Source: Pomphorhynchus laevis
Lineage: Eukaryota > Acanthocephala > Palaeacanthocephala > Echinorhynchida > Pomphorhynchidae
Direction: 5' to 3'
Assembly: GCA_012934845.2 (NCBI GenBank)
Contig: WNNJ02000935.1
Coordinates: forward strand, 1 to 64,000
Length of the DNA: 64,000 nt
Shown: piece after piece, positions 55,200 to 64,000 of the stretch
How positions within the stretch are numbered: the first letter of the stretch is position 1
Layout: every line of letters begins with the position of its first letter
Notes under the pieces: generated by a model
The model's input: the letters and a program-made list of their open reading frames with translations, nothing else
Told to the model about the DNA's origin: nothing
Databases searched by the model: none
Position numbers and translations under genes: made by a program

Positions 55200-56430
55200 A
55201 CTATATAACCATTAAAAAGGTTTTTTAAAATAAAACATACAGAAAAGAACAAAGAAATTCAGATTAGTTGATAGTAGAGTCTTCACAATGTCAGCGTTAC
55301 AGGTCCACAGGGATCTGAGCGTTCCAGCCAATCCAACACGCCGCTCTCCGACTGAACCACCCGGGGTCTCTAACTTCCCCGAAGTATCCAATCGAGGAGG
55401 ACTATGCTCGGTAATCTCGAGATAAGGAGCTTGAAAAACCTTAGTATTTGCTCTGGTGGACGTCCTCTTGAAAATAAGACTAATCCCGAGATAGTCCAAG
55501 TACCCCCAGAGGCGCACTTGGGCTTTCTCATTCAATAACAGATGATGAGCCCGTTTCAAGGCGCACCTGGTCTTCTTCAGGATACGTTTGAGTCTATCCA
55601 GGTCAGCTTTTGCAGACCAATTCACCGTAACAGTGAATCCCAGATATTTTACTCGCCTTGTAAATATGGGGAGTGGTTGAGGCTGCAAAATAGAGGAGAG
55701 TGCAGAGAGTACTAGTGTCTTATGCTTCTTTTTGGTGTCAAGGACGCCATGAAAGACGTCCACTTGCAATTTGTGTAGTTTAAAATAAGATTGGATGAGG
55801 GTAAGTGATCTTTTAATCTTTAAAAGAAACGGCTGATTTCCGATACTACATCTTTGCATCTGCGTTCAGAAAACAGGGCTGTGGTATCATCAGCGTTCCA
55901 CTTGATGCTGATCGCGTTTAATTTTTTTGTTAAGTTCAATGGAGGCAGCAAGATACAAGATTGGGGAAAGAGAGGAGCCTTGAGGCACACCTGTAATAGG
56001 GTAAAACTGACGTGCATCAGAGTCGTCTTCATAATAGAACCGCTTGGTGTACAACACAATCTAAACCCTGTTAACAATTCTCGCAGGCAACCCAAGGGAC
56101 CTAAGAGAAGAGATAACAAAAGGAATGGAAATGCGGTCGAATGCAGCAGAAAAGTCAAGAAAAACAGCTACAGCTAGCTGATGACTGTTATCCTGACAAA
56201 ACTGGTTCACTTTACCTATTGCAGTATAGACCGAGCGATCTTTTACTTACCAATGAAAACCTTGTGGATTAAATTTCGCCTGCTTAGATGGTCGCGGATT
56301 TTAAGCGCAAGCGCCTTTTCGTAAATTGAGGTGAGGGAATTTTGAATCGAGATAGGCCGCAGATCTTTAGGACATTTAATCGATTTCTTTTTTGTTTAAA
56401 AACACGACGGCTTATAATAACGCCAGCAAC
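55200..56430 (-). pseudogene. LINE reverse transcriptase of unresolved clade
   Basis: Reading the minus strand across frames gives CPKDLRPISIQNSLTSIYEK (about 56370), AVAVFLDFSAAFDRISIPFV (about 56160), ITGVPQGSSLSPILYLAA (about 55985), IKWNADDTTALFSERRCKDV (about 55900) and HKLQVDVFHGVLDTKKK. VKYLGFTVTVNWSAKADLDR (about 55650) and KKTRCALKRAHHLL follow. Blocks L-R-P-I-S, F-L-D-x-x-x-A-F-D, G-V-P-Q-G-S and A-D-D are those of LINE reverse transcriptases. The YLGF...W...L-x-R-x-K-K block suggests the jockey/I/R1 side, not L2. At least three frame changes are present. The 3' end is near 55200. Confidence 0.75.
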
Positions 56431-57426
56431 ATCGGACGGGTAGGCTAGTAGGATTGTGATGGCGATCTCCTTTCTCTGACTGTTTGTCAAAAGCTGACAG
56501 ACCCGAGTGGAGAGTGGCGCATGGGATTTGGAGGGGCCTGGAAGTTGAACCCAGGAATTTAGGATATATGTAACAGAAAAGTCCCTGCTCCTGTAGTCAC
56601 ACCAAGGCGTGATTGGTTGGGGTGATTGAGTGGCTCCATAATTATGTAGGAATAGTGACTCCTCCAAATCTTTGTCAAGGCTGATGCTACAACTGGAGCA
56701 AGCTTGCAATGTGTATCATGATCTACATCATCCGGTCCACAGACACCCCAAGTCCATTTTCTTCCACAAATTGAGCTCCAGTGTCCCCCACATGTGACAT
56801 GTATTACAGTGTGGAAACGTTATGTTGTCTGTGCTTGCCACTGTTAAATTCAGGTTGCAACCCAATAAACGGATTGTATGCAGAGTTCGATAGAATATAA
56901 GCGTTGTCCTCCTCAGTGTTCGCAAATGCAATGGGGATATTTGGATCTTCTCTATTCTTAATAAACCAAGTAGCGAATAACGTTTTTTCAGTTCTTCTAA
57001 AACATCTTTTCTAGATCGGGAAGTATATTCGTTATCTTTACAGACGCCATAATTGATTTTGATACCAGTGTTCCTTTGTTGGAGCAATTTTCTTTGAAGA
57101 ATTTAGTGTAGGAGGTTGCTATATCAGAAGAAACAAACGAATTCTATAGTAATTATTCATTACTTTGGCGGAATTAATCATGATTCTGTTAGGTTGCTGC
57201 TTATAAATTTACTAAGGAATTCATTAAAGAATTGGTTTTTCTGTATTTGAATAGATGGGGTGACGTTCACTAGGTTAACTAGTTTTTTTATTGGAGGAAG
57301 CTCCTCCATTTCCCGATTAAGAGCACTTAAGTCACTAACCATTATTCCAGAAGATCCAGTTGTAATTGTTGATTTGAGTGTGTTTTCGTAGTCCTTTGAA
57401 GCTTTAAAACGTTCGTTGCACAGCAT
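56431..57426 (-). pseudogene. Upstream part of the 55-kb LINE or unrelated ORFs
   Basis: Three minus-strand frames lie upstream of the reverse transcriptase. 57426-57178 encodes a Glu/Lys-rich peptide (FKASKDYENTLKSTIT, then PIKKLVNLVN). 57087-56728 encodes LEELKKRYSLLGLLRIEKIQ and a CNTCHMWG pair. 56709-56440 encodes QACSSCSISLDKDLEES and ITPWCDYRSRDFSV. They could be ORF2 linker sequence, but I recognise no endonuclease block. I therefore leave the function open. Confidence 0.35.
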
Positions 57427-57488
57427 TTTTGCTAGCTAGGTCAATTTGAAACGTTCGTTGCACAGCATTTTTGCTAGCTAGATCAATT
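57407..57488. repeat. 42-bp tandem duplication
   Basis: ACGTTCGTTGCACAGCATTT and TTGCTAGCTAG(A/G)TCAATT are repeated once with period 42 bp, at the start of the open frame upstream of the LINE. Confidence 0.85.
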
Positions 57489-57489
57489 A

Positions 57490-58764
57490 ACAAACAGTTT
57501 ATTCAATTCCAATTTTCGATAACAGCCGAAAATTAAAATTTTAATATAATAATCTTCTTCACTCTCTTATTTGTAATCAATCCTAATGAGTGAACAATCA
57601 ATTTTTTCAATATTAAACAATTCAAATTGTTCAATAACGTATAAATGTATGAAATATGATATATGCCAATAATATGTATTATACAAAAATGCTTTGTAAA
57701 CTGCTTAGAGCGTTTATAATGAAATTTTCACATTTAATTAGTAACCTTTAAATTTAATATGTTATATAAACATCTTTAGCAAATGACGGTTATTTCATGG
57801 TTGATCATTTTTTATGATTAACCATCTCTAGCAATTTATAAGTAACTACTCGATTTATTCATCAAAATGGCGCTGTAAGAATTTTCACGCGAAATTCACC
57901 TCGTGTATTATGTGCATCATATATCTGAAGGGCATCATTTTTTAATTTACCCAATTCTGTACCTTTTGAATTATATACGTGCATCTATCAATAATTTTGT
58001 TGGATATCTATACAAAATCTGCTAAAAAAATCGTTCTAGAATTTAGTTAGCCAGAAGCAGCTATTCATAAAGCATTTGTGAACTAATCGTCCCTGTAAGT
58101 TATATCTTTCAAGAGATAAGAAAGTCAAAAATTTAAAGTAATACGGCTAATCGGTAATATTTTTGTTATAATGAAAGTGTCCGCTACAGCTAAAATAAAA
58201 TATATGATGTTTAAAAATTTATTCAACTGGTTTGCTGAATCAAAACAGAAAAAATGACATAAAAGCATGTTTATCTAAGTATCAAACAGCCACGGTTCGT
58301 CATCATGATATTATCAACTATTAAAATACCGGTTTTACTTTTTTTAATTATCTTTAATTTATAATTTTTTTCTTAATCTCAAAAAATATATAAATATAAT
58401 ATACAAAATATAATGAAATTATTAAAAACTCGTTGCTAAATGAATCAAACGATTAAGTAAGTTGATAAATCAAACGTTAAAGATAAGGAAATAAGATTTA
58501 AGTATCAATGACTGATTTTATGGAACAAAACATTCTTAAGAAATCATATTCTTTTACTTTGTATGTTCGTGGCAAAATAATAAATATAATAAGTTTTTCT
58601 GTTTCTTATAATTAATAAGTGATATTTAATAAAATATCACTTATGTCTTACTTAAATATGCCTATATTTAAATATGACTATATATAATAAACAAATGAGT
58701 CATATAATTAACAAATCAACAAATTATTATTAAAATATTAAATTAAAAATTTATAAATCAACAA
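57490..58764. other. AT-rich intergenic
   Basis: No gene or repeat family is supported in this stretch. Confidence 0.4.
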
Positions 58765-58765
58765 T

Positions 58766-59345
58766 TAATTTATAAATTATATAAAATACCTAGACTCAGT
58801 TTGTTCTACTGACAAGTTATTATTGACATGCAGACTTTGTTTTCTCGAAAATATAATCTATGGCAGAAATACTAAAACTGTATTATTGATATAAATTTAT
58901 TATTTTTCTGCTAATTTTCAATCATGTTTGATGAATTTCTCTATTAAAATATTAAATTAACAATTTATAAATCAACAATATATTATTAAAAATAAATTTC
59001 AAAAATCAAACTTAAAAATCGAATTTCATCAGTAATTATCCTTTATTAGTATGTATTTGTCCCAATTGCCAAGTTGGGTAGAGGAGCTTGGGTCAGAAAC
59101 CTGATATCGTAGCAGTTTCTTATGATGACCGCTAATCTTTATTCTAATACATCGTCTCTTATTTATTCATAAAAATTGACTTTTATTTTAAATTTCATTT
59201 TTAAATTTTAACTTGATATAAATTTTATAAAATCTTATATAACAATTAGTTATTATTATTTATTATTAATTATTTAAATTTTATTTAGCATTATTTTTAA
59301 TTTATAAATAATATAAAATACCTAGACTCAGTTAGCTGATCTGAT
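58766..59345 (+). repeat. R/V composite repeat, inverted twin of 50.72-51.30 kb
   Basis: It reads V motif (TTCTACTGACAAGTTATTATT), inner 200 bp, R core (GATATCGTAGCAGTTTCTTA) and R terminus ACTCAGTTAGCTGATCTGAT. It is the reverse complement of the 50.7-kb copy with only a few changes. The homology stops shortly outside both ends. Confidence 0.9.
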
Positions 59346-60244
59346 AAGTATTCAGATTTCCTATCACTACAGCTTTTTGGTGTTTATTTGCTCATGGCAA
59401 TAGCAGAATAGTTTAGTACGCAAATCTGCAATATTTATAACCTTGTAAGAAATAAATAGTATGAATATTAAAATAAAAATATTATATTATGTACTATAAT
59501 ATACTATAATACTACAAATATTATAAGATTTGTACTATAGAAGATTGAAGATTTATAAGCTTCTTTTGGTACTTGACATTTATTACAGACTACATACCAT
59601 TAGGATAAGAGATTATCCTAATATTACAGGCTCAGATTATCCATTAGATATTACAGACTCAGACATTTGTATATACTCCACACCTTACATTATACTATCT
59701 CAAATCTGATCAGTTAATCTGAGTTTTTGTTAATTTTACATATTAAAAAATGTAAATATCTTTAATTATAATTATCTTAATATTAAGATTTGCTAAATCT
59801 CAAATTTATTAATTGATTAATAAATTTATCCAAGTAGCCATATTCTTAATAAAACTAATATTGATGATAAAGAAGGTATAATATATAAATATAAACATTG
59901 GATTAAGATTTATAAAAATAACTTATTTTTATAACTTATTTGATAATTAAATAATTTATTTAAAAATTAACTTAAACGAATTGACTTATTGATACTTAAA
60001 CGAAACAAAAATTTCTAATCAGAAAAACTTGTAAACAATTTTTACAAGTTGTGTAAATACATTTTAGTATTTTTTGCAGAATTAAAAAAAGAAGACATCT
60101 GGACAAACTGACATGTTATCATATTTCGCCCCCTATTCATAGACTAAAAATTGCAGCTCGGTCCAATACATGCAAAGAGTAATTTCGTCTGACAAAATTT
60201 GATATCATAAGAATAAAATAAAATATTTTATATTTTATAAATAT
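59346..60244. other. AT-rich intergenic with a degraded R-type end
   Basis: CTGATCAGTTAATCTGAG near 59707 is a diverged S-type terminus. At 60090-60200 a diverged R core (CTGACATGTTATCATATTTCG) is visible on the minus strand. Confidence 0.4.
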
Positions 60245-60320
60245 AAATTAAATAACAAGGTAGTTACCTAGGGAGGGATCTCCAGCCGACTCCAAAAAGG
60301 ATGCCGCATCTCTCTAATGC
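60245..60320. repeat. Dispersed repeat shared with 13.5 kb
   Basis: The second copy of the 13505-13570 repeat, with AAGGTAGTTACC and GATCTCCAGCCGACTC. The orientation is the same. Confidence 0.6.
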
Positions 60321-60429
60321 GACAATTTATAAATAATATTTATGTTTAATATTTTATAAATAATATATTTATATTTGATTTTTTATAATTCAGATTTTTA
60401 AAAATGAACTTTTTTATAACGAAAAATTT

Positions 60430-60835
60430 TATGAACTGATGAATATAATGTAGAGGTTAGAATTAATCAGAAGGAAATGCGATATGTAATCAGGTTTCAG
60501 TTACTATTCATTAACCCTACATAGCAACATAGTAAAATACATGCAAAATATATGACGTGTATTTCATTTAACGTGATTTGATTATCTGTCGTAATTTCTT
60601 GGTTACATTATTAACTATCCATAAAAATTTTTCGCTTAAAAGTTTATTTTTTATATATTTTGTTGATTGATATATTTAAAATTTTTTTGTTTAATTAAAA
60701 TTTTTAATAGTATTTTGAAAACCAATAATATAGCATATTAAGATAATTCTTAAAATTTCATCATTAAATGTATTATATTTAATATTATATGCATGTTAGC
60801 TCATGCCAAAATATGTTTCTTTGTCGAGCTTGTTC
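60430..60835 (-). pseudogene. Penelope-like thumb fragment followed by R repeat
   Basis: On the minus strand, 60830-60720 matches the thumb-coding DNA of 36755-36640 (the NNEILRI block reads NDEILRI here). It passes at once into the R-repeat upstream part (CATAAAAATTTTTCGCTTAA near 60610, plus strand) and the R core (GTAATCAGGTTTCAG near 60490). This is the second independent example of thumb joined to R. It is a fossil. Confidence 0.65.
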
Positions 60836-61309
60836 TCATTGATATAGCATATAAAACAGTTTGTCAACTGTTACTAAGTGCTTGTGACCTCTTCCTAAAT
60901 TGGTCACTTCTAATAACAATCTACTACGAAAGATGTATCTTTAAAATTACTTAAAAATAAATTTCTTTCTTTGTTCAAGTACGTTAAGACTCACTTTACA
61001 CTACTTCCCCACTATTCAGCCTTAAAGTCAATTTACTCTCGGCGTGTAAGTCAGCAAATGAATTTGACGGCTTAACTTAGGGAGCTAAAAATCTTGAGTG
61101 GCAGAAAAACAACTTTGGATCAACTTTGTTATCATCGACGTATAAGAGTGTGTTCAATTCTTATCTCAAAATGGCATTCGCATTTCACCGAATTATTTTA
61201 TTCTAAACCAAATTAAACATTCTCTTCAGTTGTTCCTGACTACATATATAAAATGTTCCTGCTATTATCAAAATTAATTCCATTCTGATGCAACCATTAA
61301 AAATAAAAA
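60836..61309. other. Intergenic, nothing recognised
   Basis: No supported feature. Confidence 0.4.
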
Positions 61310-62905
61310 AATAGCAGCATAAAAAAGCTATTGGGACTGATAAACTAGTTGTGGAACATTTCAAATCGTCCTTCGACACTCGGTTATTATTGGTGCTGGT
61401 TAGTTAACTCAATATTTAAGGGTAGTCAGCCTCTATCTTGTTGGAAACATTCTATTTTAAAAATGCTGTATAAAGGGCGATGCAAACGACCCAATTTCGT
61501 ATAGAGAATTTGCCGTGTTAAATCATACGTACAAATTATACTCATCACTTCTGAATTCCTTACTGTTCAAATTTGCAGAGCTAATCTTACCAAATGAGCA
61601 ATATGAATTTCGTCCTGATAGGTCCACTCTAAAAGTTTTGGTTCGGCTAGGATTGTCGTCCTAAATACTATCCATAAGTATGGGCACGCATATGGACTGT
61701 TTGTCGACATTTTTGAAAGCTTTCGATAGCATTAATAAAGAGAATTTGGCTGAAGCTATTGCTTCTTTATCAAACTAACGAGCTATTTAATATACTTTTG
61801 TCAAACTTTGTGAAAATATTTGATGGGATCACATGCACTGACCACATTAAGCAGGAAATCGGAGTTCTTAAAGGAGATCCTTTCAATCCTTTATCATTTT
61901 TTGTATAAATGTGATCTACCCTCATATTTACGTGTAAATGATACTCAGATAAAGGTATTTTTCTACGCCGACGATCTTCTAGTGAATTCACATTATATCT
62001 CTGATATACAATTCTGATCTACAATTTACGCACTACTCTTTAGCTTCGTATTGTTTCCTTAATTTCTTGGAGATGAACTTAAAGAAGACAAAAGTTGTTA
62101 AATTCAAACGCGATTGGAGACTCAGCAGTCGGGATGTCTTATTCTATACGAATTTCTCAATTGATTTCTAACGACTACATATATTTAGGAGCTGTCGTCA
62201 CATCACGATGGTCCTTCCATAAGTATTTTGAGTACAAACTGTGTAAATTGGATACGTCATTATCTTATTTTAGAAGAATATAAATACTGTCTTTGTTGGG
62301 CGTTCGTCGTATTTTTCGCATCATGCTAGAGTCCATCCTTACCATTTGGGAGGATTTATCGGTGCAGAATTTCAGCCAGCTAGATAAGGGAAAATTGTTG
62401 TGTAGAAAGAAATTTGCAGGTGTTTCTTGCAAAGTGCATTAAACACTAATAGCTGCTCTGCTTAATGAAAGCCCTCTGTCAGTCGACTATCAGGCTAGTT
62501 GTCAGCTTCCACTCACTCGTGCTTTTATAGCTCATAGTTCCCAATTGGATGACCGATTATCGCGTCTCTATTATGCACATAGCAAATCACCGTTACATTT
62601 GCAGTCATATCTGATGCAGCCGAATGCGCGTGAACATTGAGTTCTATTCAGATCTTGCATTCACGATTAACTAATGTGTGGTATTCCTTTGAAGTTCCAC
62701 GACCGATCAGAAATGTGTGTCTGCACATTTCGCGGAAAAAGCTGAAAAGATCTAATGCAAAAATAAGTTCGTTTTCATATATCGACAAACTTTCGTTGTC
62801 CTCTTGATTTGTTCTCGTCTTACCTGTAATTATTTAATTGATTTTTATTTTTTATATTCCCCATCGTTGAAAAACGACAATGGGTTAATAAAACTTTCAG
62901 ATTAT
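61310..62905 (+). pseudogene. LINE reverse transcriptase with a 3' hairpin
   Basis: Across frames the plus strand reads KKAIGTDKLVVEHFKS (61325), CWKHSILKMLYKG (61440), DANDPISYREFAVLNHTYKL and YSSLLNSLLFKFAELILPNE (61530-61600). It continues with QYEFRPDRSTL, AFDSINKENLAEA (61715), FFYADDLLVNS (61960) and VVKFKRDWRLSS. LYKGxGDxxDPxSYR, NEQYEFRPxRST and YADD are reverse transcriptase fingers and palm. The element has five or more frame changes. The 3' end carries a hairpin (62859-62884: CCCATCGTT, GAAA loop, AACG with ATGGG), then AATAAAAC. I cannot name the clade. Confidence 0.7.
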
Positions 62906-62949
62906 TATAATAATATTTTTTTAACATATCAAATGTTAAAAACTAGGTT

Positions 62950-63883
62950 TAGGCAACACACATATATATAATATACAGCATAATAGTACAACTATATTTC
63001 ATAAACATACGAGATTAATAGGACATGATATAGGATATTGTAAATTATTTATTTTAGAACATATTATCGAAGAAAATATATCAATATGAAATCAAAAACT
63101 ATTAGACAAAGAAGATTTTTGGATTAAAACGCTTAATTCCATGTACCCATTAGGATTGAATGACGTGGTACAAGGAATTGGCAGAAGTAGTATAATACAT
63201 AATAAACAACTATATTATAATAATCCGGTTAAACGCAAACCAAGAAGTCATGGTGATAAAAGGAATAGGAAAAATAGAGTTAAAAATATTAAAAAAGATA
63301 TGTATATAAATGAACAATTAGAAATATTAAAACAACTTTTTAGTGATAATAAGCTAAAGGATCTTTATGTAAATATAAGAAGTTTTTCAAAAGACATCAT
63401 ATGTTCAATAAATCAAAAATTAATTAACGATATTGATAGGCTAAGTTGTATAATAGACAGTTGTTGTAATACAAAATACTATGATCATACAATAAATGTT
63501 AATAATAACAATAGAAAATATACACTGATCCTAACATTCATTAATAAATGTATAGATAACATAAATATAGCCGGACTTTTAAATAATTCTAAAAGTAAAG
63601 AAATAATAGGGTCAGATTTAAGTAAATATATTCCTAAAATAAGGTATAAACTCCTACCACCATTATGACGAAAAATTTGTAATTATAATAAAGAATTAAA
63701 ATCAATATGTAACGATAATATTAGAAACATAATGGAAACAGAATGCAATTGTAAAAGTCTTAGTTTTGATAAAATAAATGAACATATATGTACCCATAAT
63801 CTAGAATTAATTGAAAATTGTGAATTAAGAAAGCTGCTATTAAAAGGGTATAAATATAAAATATAAAATTAATAAAATTATTA
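62950..63883 (+). pseudogene. Naiad-like Penelope element, N-terminal GIY-YIG and linker
   Basis: The plus strand reads HKHTRLIGHDIGYCKLFILE, then KLLDKEDFWIKTLNSMYPLG and LND. This is the second half of a GIY-YIG nuclease: an R-x-I-x-H segment, then E-x-F-W-I-x-x-L-x-T-x-x-P-x-G-L-N. About 150 residues later come YIPKIRYKLLPPL, a CNC pair, ICTHNLELIENCELRKLLLK and GYKYK. These lead into the start of the reverse transcriptase, after which the sequence turns into AT-rich DNA at 63884. A GIY-YIG domain before the reverse transcriptase, not after it, is the permuted order reported for Naiad and Chlamys Penelope-like elements. The fragment is broken and ends before the reverse transcriptase. Confidence 0.7.
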
Positions 63884-64000
63884 ATTAATTATTAAAATTA
63901 TTAATATAAAATTAATAATAAATGTATAGATAATAATAGACTTTTAAATAATAGAATTTAAATAATTAAATTATTTAATTAAATTAAAGAATTAATTAAA
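63884..64000. other. AT-only low-complexity end
   Basis: The sequence is almost only A and T (AATTAATTATTAAA words) to the window edge. Confidence 0.7.

Overview
The window looks like AT-rich, repeat-packed animal DNA, most likely from an invertebrate, though I cannot name the species. I found no convincing host gene, tRNA or rRNA gene. Everything I can identify is a retrotransposon, a DNA-transposon relic, or a repeat derived from one. The mixture (L2/CR1-type LINEs, RTE-like LINEs, LINE-like elements with a C-terminal nuclease, a Naiad-type Penelope-like element and mariner) is typical of metazoan genomes.

Layout. 0-5 kb holds two endonuclease scraps and a nearly intact L2-like LINE: ORF1 at 778-2019, and ORF2 at 1983-4877 with only one in-frame stop. 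5-6 kb is an insertion from a second element ('X') with a 12-bp target-site duplication. 6-11 kb is a CR1-like reverse transcriptase followed by two head-to-tail L2 3' fragments. 11-20 kb is AT-rich and full of 3' ends of the Penelope-like element (here the 'R' repeat). It also has foldback elements and a LINE-like element with a C-terminal nuclease ('Y'). 20-27 kb has two CR1/jockey-like LINEs, one split by an L2 insertion. 29-38 kb has X fragments, a foldback, a satellite of about 178-bp units and the catalytic core of the Penelope-like element. 42-50 kb has more Penelope-like pieces inside a minisatellite, an inverted copy of the 32-kb X fragment, two RTE-like 3' ends, a truncated mariner and a second Y copy. 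50-61 kb is dominated by R repeats, including two almost identical copies in opposite orientation 8 kb apart, plus a LINE reverse transcriptase on the minus strand. 61-64 kb has one more LINE and the N-terminal GIY-YIG part of the Penelope-like element.

The main results are structural. (1) At two separate places (36.6 and 60.7 kb) the R repeat continues directly from the Penelope-like thumb, so the commonest repeat in the window is probably the tail of that element. (2) Several foldback elements carry the same stem-loop, with a GAAGA box before the stem and GAAA after it, resembling a hammerhead core but not matching it exactly. (3) Several element junctions start with a short perfect inverted copy of the adjoining sequence, as if broken ends had folded back and been copied.
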